DNA of 64,000 nucleotides from Bradyrhizobium sp. CIAT3101 (GTDB taxonomy: Bacteria > Pseudomonadota > Alphaproteobacteria > Rhizobiales > Xanthobacteraceae): assembly GCF_029714945.1 (NCBI RefSeq), contig NZ_CP121634.1, positions 8,019,001-8,083,000 of the forward strand. The letters run 5' to 3'. Under the pieces are notes generated by a model. It saw only the letters and a list, made by a program, of their open reading frames with translations. It did no database searches and had not been told where the DNA came from. Below are positions 44,675 to 54,197 of this stretch, in pieces (within the stretch, counting starts at the first letter, position 1; every line of letters starts with the position of its first letter). The position numbers and the translations under genes are program-made.

Positions 44675-45820
44675 CTAGCGCGGACCTTTGCCAAGCGCCC
44701 GCGCCGCAAGGGCAGCAAGCTTCGGATGGCGGCGCAGGCCCTGAGCCGTATGATCGCGAAGCACATAAGGCAGCCCGCGCCAGGACAGCGCGACGGTGAC
44801 ATCGGTCAGGGCGACCTGTTCGGCGCCGAAGCGGCGCTTGTAGTCGTGATTGCCGATGCTGAGATCGAACCGGCGCGCGCCCTGCGCATGCAGGGCCGCC
44901 ATGGTGCGCTCGGTGACGAGAAGCCCGGGCGAGCAATTCGCCCATTTCTTGCCGGCATGGCCGATGCGCAGCAGATAATAGGTCGCGCCGTATCTGACGC
45001 CGAGCGTGGTCGCGACGATCCCCTCGTCGCAGACGAGCGCCGAGATCACCGCATAGCCTTCCGCAACCCCCTGCCGCGCCACCTCGCGATAGAAGGCTGC
45101 ATGCGCTTCGTCGTTGAGGACGAACCGCGAGCCGAGCTTCCGCATGCGCTCCTGCTGCTGGGCGTCCAACACGTCGAGAAGCTCATGCGCCCGCGCAACA
45201 TCGGTCGCGATCTCGAACCGCGCGCCGGCATGGCGGCTGAACACGCGCCAGCAGCGCGGCATCTGCATGCGCCTGATCGAGGCCTGATAGTCCGCATAGT
45301 CGTCGCCGGTCAGCACGAGGTTCGCGTTGAGCGAACAGGAGCCGAGCCGACCGAGCGACACCAGCGGGTTCGGCTTGGTGCCGACATAGGTCGGCAACTT
45401 CTTCAGGCGCAGCAGGTCCAGGCCATCAGGCAAGGCGCGTAAAGCATTCACCAACGCCGCGCCGATGGCCTGCGCGCCGGCGGCATCGAAGGTTGCATCG
45501 CAAGCCAGGATCGGCGCGTTGTTGTCGGAGACGCCGAGATCGGCAAATTCGACGACGCGGATGCCGCGTCGTGCGTGGCTGAACATCGGCACCATCGCGA
45601 TGTCCTTGCCGGTCGCCGTATCGGTGATAACAGCGATCAAGGGGGCTACGCCATGAAAGGCGTTGTACCAGGCACCCAACCAGTAACCATGCTGGAATGC
45701 CGTGCGATGACCCGCATTCAGGCGCAATGCGGCCGCTCGCCAGTCACGCAGGAAATCAACCGAGATTCCCGACGTGCTGGACACCCGACCGTCTAGTTGT
45801 TCGACGCTGAGAAACGCCAT
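44675..45820 (-). CDS. FemAB/CelD-like GNAT acetyltransferase
   Basis: The 381-residue protein has the BcsL/CelD-type double GNAT fold. The second half carries HAAFYREVARQGVAEGYAV, VATTLGVRYGATYYLLRIG, and a final SIGNHDYKRRFGAEQ. Members acetylate sugars or peptides during polysaccharide synthesis. It lies between the Wzy-like ligase and the methyltransferase genes on the minus strand. The acceptor is unknown. Confidence 0.85.
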   Translation of the reverse strand: MAFLSVEQLDGRVSSTSGISVDFLRDWRAAALRLNAGHRTAFQHGYWLGAWYNAFHGVAPLIAVITDTATGKDIAMVPMFSHARRGIRVVEFADLGVSDNNAPILACDATFDAAGAQAIGAALVNALRALPDGLDLLRLKKLPTYVGTKPNPLVSLGRLGSCSLNANLVLTGDDYADYQASIRRMQMPRCWRVFSRHAGARFEIATDVARAHELLDVLDAQQQERMRKLGSRFVLNDEAHAAFYREVARQGVAEGYAVISALVCDEGIVATTLGVRYGATYYLLRIGHAGKKWANCSPGLLVTERTMAALHAQGARRFDLSIGNHDYKRRFGAEQVALTDVTVALSWRGLPYVLRDHTAQGLRRHPKLAALAARALGKGPR

Positions 45821-45970
45821 GTGCGGGGCATACAGTTACAATACGTGTCCAGATAGATTATGTTTTGTCGCACACCACAAGTTACGTCGCTGCTTATCGT
45901 TAAGCGGATACCGTCGCGGCTGACCCAATGTCCTCGTGTCCCGATATGAAACGCGCGCTGCGACAAGTTG

Positions 45971-47323
45971 TCAGCGCGCGGGTTCCATTTGCGCGACGCA
46001 TTGGAACCTTGCGAGGAAATGCAATCCGGCGACCGCAAGCGCGAACATGAACCACACCGGGTTCTGCCGCTCGAGCAGGAAGGTCTCGGTCGTCCCGAAA
46101 TACAGGCCGAACAGCCAGATCGTCAGGAACAGCTTGCCCAGCGCGTTGCTACGGTTGTGGGCCTGGACCTGCTGGAAATTGCGCAACGGCGTCCAGACGA
46201 AAATGAGGATGACCAGCAGCAGGCCCGGCAGGCCGATGGTGACTGCGAGATCCAGATAGCTGTTGTGGCTGTGCGCTGCGGCCACGGCCCATTCCGAGCC
46301 CTGGGTGGTCTTCCCCTCCGCCGCGCCGTCCCAGAACGCCGCATAGCCATGACCGGTGATCGGCTTTTCCGCGACGGCCGTGAGCGCAAACTCCCAGACC
46401 TCGGCACGACCGGTGAAGGTCGGATCGACCGGAAGCGCCCGCGTGATGCTGCCGAGCACCGGGCTCATGACGCTGCCGACCGTCAGCAGGTTCATCACGA
46501 TCAGCGGCGCGAAGCAGATGACCCGCTTCAGCCACAGGCTGCGCGTGGCGTAGACCAGCGACGCCAGGGCATAGATCGCAAGGCACAGCACCGACGAGGT
46601 CTTGCCGCCGGTGAAGATCAGGAAGATGCCGGCCAGCAATGCGATCGCCGGCCCCATCACGAAGGAGCCCACGGCTGACAGGTAAATACCGACATAGACC
46701 AGGATGCTCATCACCGGCGAGGCGACGTTCTTGTGGTCGAAGCTGCCACGCCAATCGCCGGCAAGCTGCGGCTCGGTGATGTCGAGCGCGCTGTGGATCG
46801 CATACTGCGGGGCAAAGAAGATTCCGAGATAGCACACCACCAGCAACACCAGCGCGGCGCCGCCGAGGCACAGATTGAAGCTCCGCGGTGTCGGCGGCAG
46901 CAGCGGTAGCAGGACCGCAAGCGTGGTCGCGCTGGCCGCAAGCACGAAGCGCTGGATCGAGACGTCGCGGCTCCCGGAGAATGCGAGATTGATCAGCATC
47001 CAGCCGATCAGGCAGAGATGCAGCGGCGTGACCAGGCTTCGAAGCGCGGGCGCATCGGTGGTGAGGGTGAGCAGCACCGCGACCGCGGCCAGCAATCCGA
47101 ACGAGATGTAGGTCGTCGCCAATCGTCCGCCGACGACGGTGGCAATGTCGGGGCTGCTCAAGTCCTGAAACGGATCGAGCGTGATCAGGACCAGCAGCAG
47201 GGCCGCGACGGCGACAAGACAGCGCGCCACGGTGACGACGTCGAGCCTCGCCAGCACGCCGTGCAGCGCGTGGCCGAGCGAGCGGGCCTCGACGTCAGTC
47301 ATGTCTGCGGCGCTGCGATCCAT
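45971..47323 (-). CDS. O-antigen ligase/Wzy-like polymerase
   Basis: The 450-residue protein has about eleven membrane segments and the large periplasmic loop of the Wzy_C family: FTGRAEVWEFALTAVAEKP with GHGYAAFW, then AAAHSHNSYLDLAVTIGLPG. The RAEVW and HNSYL motifs are typical. It should polymerise or ligate lipid-linked repeat units at the outer face of the inner membrane. It belongs to the same-strand unit running from 48.4 to 43.7 kb. Confidence 0.9.
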   Translation of the reverse strand: MDRSAADMTDVEARSLGHALHGVLARLDVVTVARCLVAVAALLLVLITLDPFQDLSSPDIATVVGGRLATTYISFGLLAAVAVLLTLTTDAPALRSLVTPLHLCLIGWMLINLAFSGSRDVSIQRFVLAASATTLAVLLPLLPPTPRSFNLCLGGAALVLLVVCYLGIFFAPQYAIHSALDITEPQLAGDWRGSFDHKNVASPVMSILVYVGIYLSAVGSFVMGPAIALLAGIFLIFTGGKTSSVLCLAIYALASLVYATRSLWLKRVICFAPLIVMNLLTVGSVMSPVLGSITRALPVDPTFTGRAEVWEFALTAVAEKPITGHGYAAFWDGAAEGKTTQGSEWAVAAAHSHNSYLDLAVTIGLPGLLLVILIFVWTPLRNFQQVQAHNRSNALGKLFLTIWLFGLYFGTTETFLLERQNPVWFMFALAVAGLHFLARFQCVAQMEPAR

Positions 47324-47362
47324 GCCTCAAGGCCTGACAGGACGATGGGGGACCTCCGAGGT

Positions 47363-48439
47363 CTAGCCCATCCCCGTTAACCATCCGTCAACCAGCACAT
47401 CGGCAGTTGCAGGAACCCGGCTCTGCTGTGCGACGCTGCGCGCGATCTCGTAATATTGCAGCGCGCGCTGCTCCAGTGTCAGGTTGTCCATGATGTAGCC
47501 GCGCGGATCGAACTTGCCCGCGGTGCAGCCGGCCCAGAAATCGGTCCAGCTGTCCTCGAAGCCGGCGCGGTCGGCGAATTTGAGCCCGCAGCGATCGTCC
47601 CAATAGGGCACCGACGACACCGGCCCGAACTGGACCCGGTGCGGATAATAGTCGGGATCCCGCCATGGACCGCCGGGATCCCAGGCGAACACCGGCACGC
47701 CGCAGGACAGCGCCTGCTGATAGGCGATGCCCTGGCTCTCGTTCTGGCACAGGAAGATCATCGCGCGCGAACGCGCCAGCGCGGCCTGATAATCTTCCTC
47801 CTTGTAGCTGCCGTAGCGCAGCTCGGTGAAGGTTCGGCCTTCGCTTCTGAGTCGGGCGCGGACCGGCTCGACCAGCTCCGGCACGTAGCGCTCGCGGTTC
47901 AGGCTGACCTTGTCGTAGAGCAGGATATCGACGGTCTTCTCGCGCGGGCGCGACGGCGCCCAGAGTTCGGTATCGATGCCGACGGGCCAGGCTTCGGTCT
48001 CAGGCCAATGGGGCCGGTACATGTCGGCATACCAGTCGCCGGGCACCAGGAATTTCTTGACCGGAAGCCGCTTGAACAGGTCGGGATCGTCCAACGGATG
48101 ATTATAGGCACAAACGCCAAGCAGGATCGGGTTCTTCCATGCGAACTTGTCGAGCAGGAAGGCGCGGCCGATGATGCAGGCGACTTCCTCGGGATGCTGC
48201 GCGATGTAGCCGTAGTCGTTGACGCGGTAGCGGATGCCGAGCCGGTCGAGCCCTGCACAGAGATTGAGGAACACGCGCAGCTGCCCGCTCATCCGCGGCT
48301 CGCCGAACAACATCTTGCGCGCCATGCGACGCAGATGACGGTCGCCGGGAAACCAGCGATCGTCCTTGTCCTCGTAGAACAGGTTGAGGATCATGTCGTC
48401 GGGATCGTAGTCGAATGTCTTTGCGGGCACAGGGTCCAT
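47363..48439 (-). CDS. Glycosyltransferase (GT-B type, family uncertain)
   Basis: The 358-residue protein has a GT-B-like C-terminal half: YGSYKEEDYQAALARSRAMI, NESQGIAYQQALSCGVPVFAW, and YPHRVQFG. ATG 48439 is used; a TTG three codons upstream is possible, and neither has a strong ribosome site. It heads the minus-strand group with the Wzy-like and acetyltransferase genes, so it probably adds a sugar to the exported polysaccharide. Donor unknown. Confidence 0.8.
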   Translation of the reverse strand: MDPVPAKTFDYDPDDMILNLFYEDKDDRWFPGDRHLRRMARKMLFGEPRMSGQLRVFLNLCAGLDRLGIRYRVNDYGYIAQHPEEVACIIGRAFLLDKFAWKNPILLGVCAYNHPLDDPDLFKRLPVKKFLVPGDWYADMYRPHWPETEAWPVGIDTELWAPSRPREKTVDILLYDKVSLNRERYVPELVEPVRARLRSEGRTFTELRYGSYKEEDYQAALARSRAMIFLCQNESQGIAYQQALSCGVPVFAWDPGGPWRDPDYYPHRVQFGPVSSVPYWDDRCGLKFADRAGFEDSWTDFWAGCTAGKFDPRGYIMDNLTLEQRALQYYEIARSVAQQSRVPATADVLVDGWLTGMG

Positions 48440-48581
48440 CCGGGGCAATCAGGCCTGCATTCTCGCATGAGACCGGCCGTCGCATCTCTCGAAAGCAGTG
48501 ACAGACTTAACGCCACAGGTTTAACGCTAATCTACGAAACCGACGACGAGACGGCCTTCGCAACAACGATTTGATCGTTAT

Positions 48582-49625
48582 GTGAGTATGATCCGCGACT
48601 GCCCGATCGCCGACAGCCTGGTTAACAGATCCTTAAATACGACGAGCCTTCGCTTGACACTCGCCGACACCACGCTCGATGCGCCCACCGCCGCGCCCGC
48701 GATAACGGGCGCGCGCGCGCCGACGCCTGTGGTTTCGGTCGTGATCCCCGCGAAGAATGCCGCGGCCTATATCGGCGAAACCATCGCAAGCGCGCTGGCG
48801 CAAGCCGACGTCGCCGAGGTGATCGTCGTCGATGACGGCTCGACCGATGACACTGTGGCGATCGTCCAGGCCATCCGCGATCCGCGGCTGCGCCTGATCA
48901 AGAACGACGCCAGCGGCGTGTCGGCTGCGCGCAACCTCGGCGCACGAGGCGCGCGCGGCGACTGGCTGATGTTCCTCGATGCCGATGATCGCCTGCGCCC
49001 CGATGCGGTGACGACGCTGCTGACGGCGGCGACGACTGCGCCGCGCGCGGTGCTGGTCTATGGCGACTACAACACGATCGACAGCGCGGGACGGCCCATC
49101 GGCCGCCGCGGCCTGCTGAAGGGTCGCCAAAAGCCCTCCGGCAACGTGCTGGAGCGGCTCGCCGCCGGCAATTTCATCGTCAATGGCGGCATCATGTTGG
49201 TCCACAGTGATGCCTTCCGCGCCACCGGCGGCTTCGACATCTCGCTGCGCTATTGCGAGGACTGGCATTGTTGGTGCCGTCTCGCAGCACTCGGCGAGTT
49301 CGCCTATGTACCAAAGCTTCTGCTCGACTACCGCCTGCACACGGCCAATACGATGAACGCCGCGGTGCGGACGCCGCAGGATTTCTTCCCGGCGGTCGCG
49401 CGGGTGTTCGACGATGAATTGATCCTCGGCAAGCTGCCGTCCGACGCGGCGCCCCGGCTGCGGCAGGCCGCCGAAATTCATCTGGTGACCTATGCGGCGA
49501 CCCAGGCCGTCCGCTTCGGGAGATATCGCCAGGCGCTCGATTATCTCGGCATGGTCGGCCGGCGCTCGCCCAAGGCGATGCCGCGAGCTGCAGCCAAGAT
49601 CGCTTTGTCCTATTTTGGAATCTAG
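48582..49625 (+). CDS. Family 2 glycosyltransferase
   Basis: The 347-residue GT-A enzyme has VVSVVIPAKNAAAYIGETI, VIVVDDGSTDDT, and the nucleotide-metal motif FLDADDRLRP, followed by GGFDISLRYCEDWHCW as the acceptor or catalytic-base region. An N-terminal extension of about 45 residues precedes the domain. GTG 48582 and ATG 48588 are both possible starts. Two TTAACGC repeats lie upstream. It is divergent from the GT-B gene and converges with the next glycosyltransferase. Confidence 0.9.
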   Translation: MSMIRDCPIADSLVNRSLNTTSLRLTLADTTLDAPTAAPAITGARAPTPVVSVVIPAKNAAAYIGETIASALAQADVAEVIVVDDGSTDDTVAIVQAIRDPRLRLIKNDASGVSAARNLGARGARGDWLMFLDADDRLRPDAVTTLLTAATTAPRAVLVYGDYNTIDSAGRPIGRRGLLKGRQKPSGNVLERLAAGNFIVNGGIMLVHSDAFRATGGFDISLRYCEDWHCWCRLAALGEFAYVPKLLLDYRLHTANTMNAAVRTPQDFFPAVARVFDDELILGKLPSDAAPRLRQAAEIHLVTYAATQAVRFGRYRQALDYLGMVGRRSPKAMPRAAAKIALSYFGI

Positions 49626-49636
49626 CTTCTGACGCG

Positions 49637-50665
49637 TCAGGAAACGATCTTCGAGGCCTCATAGGGCTTCGGATCGTAACCGAACGCCGCCAGCATCGAT
49701 CCGACGGCCATCAGCACGGGGTGCATCGCGACGACCGCCTTCGAAGACGTCAGCAGGCGAGCCGAGCGCAGCAGCGACAACGGCAACCGTCCCAGTGCCT
49801 GTGCAAACAGGCGCATCCGCGCCGCCGCGCTTCCCGCAGCCTTGACCTGCACACTGTAGTTGATCACGCCGATGCGCAGGCTGCGCTTTGCGATCCAGGC
49901 GGGATTGCTGCGGCTTTGCGGCACGGTCTCGGTGATGACGGCTTCCGCCGTCCAGTGGAAATTCAGGCCGGCGTCGCGACCGCGGTTGAAGAAATCGCAA
50001 TCCCCGCCGCCAAGAAAATTGAAGCGCGGATCGAAGGCCGGACTGCCGAGCCGATCGAACGTGGCGCGCGTGATCAGGCAATTGCCGCAGCCATAGATCA
50101 GCGGCACGGCACCGGTGTAGTCGTAGGCGGCACAGAAGACGGGATGACGCGCGAGCCAGGGCTGGCTGTCGTCGTCGAACACCGGCAGCACCGGCCCGCC
50201 GACGATGTCGGCACCAGTCGCCTCCGCGGTGCGAACCATCAATTCGAGCCAATCGGGCGAAGCGATCTCGTCGTCGTCGATCATCAGGAAGCGGGTCGCC
50301 GCGGGAAACACTGCCTGCGCCGTCTCGAACGCGGCGTTGATCGCCTGGCAATTGCCCTGCCGCTTCTCGACCAGACAGATGCCCTGAAGTTTGCCGGACG
50401 CGAGATATTCCGCAGCGACCGGCGCACTCGCGCGCCCGGCCGCATCGTTCTCGACCATGACCACCGCAAAGGAGCGCGGGGTGCGCTGGCTGACCAGCGA
50501 ATCCAGTGTCAGCCGCAGATGGTCGGGGCGGCGGAAGCAGGGAATGCAGACGACGATGCCGACCGAGAGATCAATGACGCGCGAGCTCGCCGCGATCTCC
50601 CGGTTGGGATCGCGCACGGCATCCGAGATCCGGCTGGCGGACAAGTCGGTCGGGATCAGCGTCAT
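49637..50665 (-). CDS. Family 2 glycosyltransferase
   Basis: The 342-residue enzyme has IVVCIPCFRRPDHLRLTL, VVMVENDA, and the metal motif FLMIDDDEIASPDWLE with a DDD core. A C-terminal GGGDCDFFNRGRDAG segment fits the ED-type acceptor region of this family. It converges with the other family 2 gene, 11 bases stop to stop. It is likely involved in the same surface polysaccharide. Confidence 0.9.
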   Translation of the reverse strand: MTLIPTDLSASRISDAVRDPNREIAASSRVIDLSVGIVVCIPCFRRPDHLRLTLDSLVSQRTPRSFAVVMVENDAAGRASAPVAAEYLASGKLQGICLVEKRQGNCQAINAAFETAQAVFPAATRFLMIDDDEIASPDWLELMVRTAEATGADIVGGPVLPVFDDDSQPWLARHPVFCAAYDYTGAVPLIYGCGNCLITRATFDRLGSPAFDPRFNFLGGGDCDFFNRGRDAGLNFHWTAEAVITETVPQSRSNPAWIAKRSLRIGVINYSVQVKAAGSAAARMRLFAQALGRLPLSLLRSARLLTSSKAVVAMHPVLMAVGSMLAAFGYDPKPYEASKIVS

Positions 50666-51071
50666 CGCGCGCTACTAGATGGCTGAGACATATTGAGAAA
50701 GCCTTGCGCCCATTGTCCCGGGGCGACACGTCCGCGCGGGACAGATCCGTCCCAAAATGAACGGCCTGCTTCGGCGCGCGAACTGCACCGCGACGCTGAT
50801 GTCGTCGCTATGACGCCCTATCACCCGCTTGACCCCTTTCGCGTGTTTTCCCTGCAAATTCCTGCACGCGTGGTCCTGCAATTTGCAGTCCATCACCCTC
50901 CGACGGCACAACATCGGCAATGCCGTAGTTAACGCGTGTTCGAATTAACCCCGCCGTAAGCACCGCGGTCGGTGAAGGCCCGCGGCATCGGATTTGCTCT
51001 TCGGGCACGAGAGATTTTTCCTGTAAATTTGAATCGAACAAGCGCGGTCATAGCGAGGGTCAGGAACGAAC
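50666..51071. other. Divergent intergenic region with a GGGAC/GTCCC palindrome
   Basis: 406 bases separate the glycosyltransferase (minus) and acyltransferase (plus) genes. A near-perfect dyad GGGAC-N6-GTCCC lies at 50738-50753 and could be an operator. No coding frame is convincing. AGGAAC lies seven bases before GTG 51072. Confidence 0.5.
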
Positions 51072-51635
51072 GTGGTGCCCAAGATCGAGAACCCGGTGCT
51101 GCGGGCCGGCGCGCTCCTGTTCTTCGCCTGTCAGCGCGCCTGGCTGACGGTGCAGTACGGGCGCAGGCTCCAGCTCGGACCCGGGATCATGTTCAAGGGT
51201 CGGCTGGTGCTCGGTCGCGGGGTCCGGGTGTCGATCGGTGCGAACTGCCGGATTGGCAAGCGCGTGCTCATCACCGGGCGCGGCCAGGTAACGGTGGGCA
51301 ATGACACCTTGCTCAACGGCTGCTGGATCGGGTGCGAGCAGAAGGTCGACATCGGGTCGTCCTGCTTGATCAGCGACTGCGACATCGTCGACACGGACTT
51401 TCACAACCTTCCCCCGCGGCTACGGCACGAGCCTGCAGTTGCTCGGGCCGTCGCACCGGTACACATCGGGGACAACGTGTGGGTTGGCGCGCGCGCGATC
51501 GTGCTCAAGGGAGTGACGATCGGCGACCACTCAGTCGTGGGCGCCGGAACGGTGGTGCGTGAGGACGTCGCCCCGCGCGTGGTCGTCGCCGGCAATCCGG
51601 CGGCTGTCGTCAAGACGTTCCGCGACGACGAATAG
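51072..51635 (+). CDS. Left-handed beta-helix (hexapeptide) acyltransferase
   Basis: The 187-residue protein has hexapeptide repeats (VRVSIGANCRIGKRVLITG; VHIGDNVWVGARAIVLKGV; IGDHSVVGAGTVV) and the catalytic-type His in DTDFHN. It resembles WcaF/VatD-like O-acetyltransferases that decorate exopolysaccharide. GTG 51072 follows AGGAAC. It precedes the Wzz-like gene by 270 bases on the same strand. Confidence 0.92.
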   Translation: MVPKIENPVLRAGALLFFACQRAWLTVQYGRRLQLGPGIMFKGRLVLGRGVRVSIGANCRIGKRVLITGRGQVTVGNDTLLNGCWIGCEQKVDIGSSCLISDCDIVDTDFHNLPPRLRHEPAVARAVAPVHIGDNVWVGARAIVLKGVTIGDHSVVGAGTVVREDVAPRVVVAGNPAAVVKTFRDDE

Positions 51636-51677
51636 GCAGGCACGAACGCCGGGCCCGCGCAGCGCCGGCACACATGG

Positions 51678-51690
51678 TAACGGACCGTTA
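51678..51690 (+). promoter_or_regulatory. Palindrome TAACGG-A-CCGTTA upstream of the Wzz-like gene
   Basis: A 13-base dyad with a single central base, about 215 bases before the Wzz-like start. It could be an operator or a small transcript hairpin; no promoter boxes were confirmed around it. Confidence 0.4.
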
Positions 51691-51905
51691 AGCACTGAGG
51701 ATCGTGATGACACCAAAGCGGCAGAACGACGCGGCAAATGGCGGCCTGCGCTTAAACGCTTTGTTTGCCATTTCGGTGAATAGTCCCTCAATGAGTATGG
51801 TTAATTTTCCCTGTTGCGTTGATTGCGCACCTATATCCCCGGTGCGGGGCGTAAAGCGAAGAGTAACCCCTCAGCCCGCGGTCGTTGGAATGAAAGCTGG
51901 GGACT

Positions 51906-54197
51906 ATGCTTGACTATAACCAGCCGATAGACCGGGCCGGAGATCCAGCGAGATCGGAGGCCCCGCAACGGACACCCGAGGCCAGCTTCAAGGTGCTGGA
52001 GCTCGTCAGCTTGCTATGGCGGCGCAAGATTGCGATCGCCTCCGCCGCGCTGATCGGTGCGTGCCTCGCCGTCACCGTCGGCAAGAGCCTGACACCCCGC
52101 TACACCGCGACCGCCCAGCTTTATGTCGACCCGCGCGAGCTTCAGCTCGTCGATCGCGAGCTCACGCCGCGCGCGCAGGACGTCTCCGGGATGTCCATGG
52201 TGGTGGAGAGCCAGGCACGCCTGATCACCTCCAACAGCGTGCTGTTGCAGCTGATCCAGCAGGCCAATCTCGACAAGGATCCCGAGTTCGGCGGCAGTGA
52301 CGGCAGGGGCCTGATGACGTCGCTGCTGGGCCTGATCGGCCTCCAGCCCCGCGCGCCGTCCGCCGCCGACATCAAGGACGTGCAGCTCGCGGCACTCGAG
52401 GCGCTGAACAAGCACATCACGATCCGAAAGACCGAGAAGAGCTTCATCGTCGACATCGAGGTCTGGTCGACCGATCCGGCGAAGGCGGCGATGCTCGCCA
52501 ACGCGCTGACCAACACCTTTCTGACGGACTCGCGCAATTCGCAGGCGCTGGCCGCGCGGCGCGCCACCAGCGAATTGTCCGGCCGGCTGAAGGAGCTGCG
52601 CGAGCGGCTGCGCAACGCCGAGACCGCGCTTGCCACCTACAAGGCGCAGAACAATTTCGTCGGCACCCAGGACTCGCTGATCTCCGATCAGCAGCTCTCC
52701 TCCAGCAACCAGCGGCTGTCCGCGGCCCGCGCGGCGACGATGGACGCTCAGGCGCGGCTGGACCAGATCGAGGCCAACAAGCGGACCGCTGCGGATGCAG
52801 GTGCAATTCCGGAAGCACTGCAATCACCGACGATCGCAAACCTGCGCGCGCAATATGCCGACGCCCGCAAGAAATATGCGGAGCAGACCGCCGAGCTCGG
52901 CCCGCGTCACCCGGCCCTGCGTCAGACCGAAAAGCAGGTCGAGGATCTCAAGCGCACCATCAGCGAGGAGATCGAGCGCTTCGCACTGTCCGCCAAGAAC
53001 GATCTGACCCGCGCCCGCGACTACGAGGCGTCGCTCAACCGGGCGCTGGAAGTGCAGAAGCGGCAGAGCGTGCAGCTCAGCCAGGCCGCCGTGCGCCTGC
53101 GCGAGCTCGAGCGCGAGGCTGAAGCCAGCCGCGAGGTCTATCAATCCTTCCTGAAGCGCTCGCGCGAGACCGAGGAGCAGGAGACCCTGAACACGTCGGC
53201 TGCCCGCGTCATCGGCGAGGCCACGGTGCCGCAGCGGCGCTCGTTCCCGCCGGCGATGAGCCTGTTCGCGATGATCGGCTTCATGTTCGGCGCGCTTGCC
53301 GCCGCCTCCTGGTTCGTCGCGGCCGAGTACCTGTTCGACGGCGCGAGCGCTCCGCAACCGACCCGCCGCGGACGCACGCCTGCGCCGGACGTTCCGAGGC
53401 CCCCCGTGGAAGCCGCAGCGCCCCCGCCTGCGCTTGCGCTGGTCGAGAAACCGCTAATCGCCCGCCTGCAGGAAGCCGACGTGATCCGCACGCTCGGCGC
53501 CATTCTCGCCACCGGCAGCGGCGTCGATCTGACCCGCGTCGGCTGGCCGACGTTGCGCCCCGGATTTCCGCTGACGACGCTGCTCAACGCCTTGCGCGAC
53601 ATGCGGGCGGCGATGGCTCGTCGTTCCGGCGGCAAGTCCATGCCGGTGATGGCGCTGGTCGGCGCCGGCGCCACCACGGGACGCAGCGTGACCGCACTGA
53701 ATTTCGCGCTGGCAGCCGCACGCGACGGCAGCCGCGTGCTGATGATCGATGCCGACCATCAGGCGCACGCGCTCTCGCGCAGGATCGATCGTCCCGGCAA
53801 GAGTGAGCCGGGCAAGCTTGGCTGGCTCTCGATCGGCAGCAAAGCCGCGCGCGAGGTCAAGACCGTCAACGGCATTTCGGTGCTGCCGGCGACCGAGAGC
53901 GATGCCGGCAAGGCCACTGAGGCCATCCGCAAGGCAATCGCACAGGCGCGTTCGGCCGGCGGCTATGACCTCGTCATCCTCGACGGCCCCGCGATGCCGC
54001 TCTCGGCCGCAGGTCGCAGGCTGCTCGACGACGTGGACGCGCTGGTGGCGGTGCTGCCGACCAGCCTCGACATCAATGACAGCATGGAAGAGATTCTGGC
54101 CGCACTCGGCGGCGCCCAGCGCAAGCTCGTCGGCGTGGTGCTCGACGAGCTCGCTCCCGCAACCGAAACGCGCCAGCGAGGCAAACAATATGCTTGA
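51906..54197 (+). CDS. Wzz/BY-kinase-like polysaccharide co-polymerase with degenerate Walker A
   Basis: The 763-residue protein has a Wzz N-terminus, with a membrane segment near residues 38-57 and a coiled-coil periplasmic part. A second membrane segment lies near 450-478, then a P-loop ATPase-like domain. The Walker A position reads GAGATTGRS (586-594), with Arg593 where Lys is required. Walker A' (VLMIDAD) and Walker B (YDLVILDGP) are kept. The C-terminal tail has only one Tyr instead of a Tyr cluster. It may set chain length without autokinase activity. It overlaps the next gene by eight bases. Confidence 0.93.
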   Translation: MLDYNQPIDRAGDPARSEAPQRTPEASFKVLELVSLLWRRKIAIASAALIGACLAVTVGKSLTPRYTATAQLYVDPRELQLVDRELTPRAQDVSGMSMVVESQARLITSNSVLLQLIQQANLDKDPEFGGSDGRGLMTSLLGLIGLQPRAPSAADIKDVQLAALEALNKHITIRKTEKSFIVDIEVWSTDPAKAAMLANALTNTFLTDSRNSQALAARRATSELSGRLKELRERLRNAETALATYKAQNNFVGTQDSLISDQQLSSSNQRLSAARAATMDAQARLDQIEANKRTAADAGAIPEALQSPTIANLRAQYADARKKYAEQTAELGPRHPALRQTEKQVEDLKRTISEEIERFALSAKNDLTRARDYEASLNRALEVQKRQSVQLSQAAVRLRELEREAEASREVYQSFLKRSRETEEQETLNTSAARVIGEATVPQRRSFPPAMSLFAMIGFMFGALAAASWFVAAEYLFDGASAPQPTRRGRTPAPDVPRPPVEAAAPPPALALVEKPLIARLQEADVIRTLGAILATGSGVDLTRVGWPTLRPGFPLTTLLNALRDMRAAMARRSGGKSMPVMALVGAGATTGRSVTALNFALAAARDGSRVLMIDADHQAHALSRRIDRPGKSEPGKLGWLSIGSKAAREVKTVNGISVLPATESDAGKATEAIRKAIAQARSAGGYDLVILDGPAMPLSAAGRRLLDDVDALVAVLPTSLDINDSMEEILAALGGAQRKLVGVVLDELAPATETRQRGKQYA

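Noticed and set aside
48490..48530. TTAA pair as a CtrA site
   Set aside because: The spacing between TTAA elements is ten bases, not the seven of the CtrA consensus.
50738..50753. GGGAC-N6-GTCCC dyad as a definite operator
   Set aside because: The dyad is real but short and GC-rich, with no adjacent regulator. It is listed only as part of the intergenic note.
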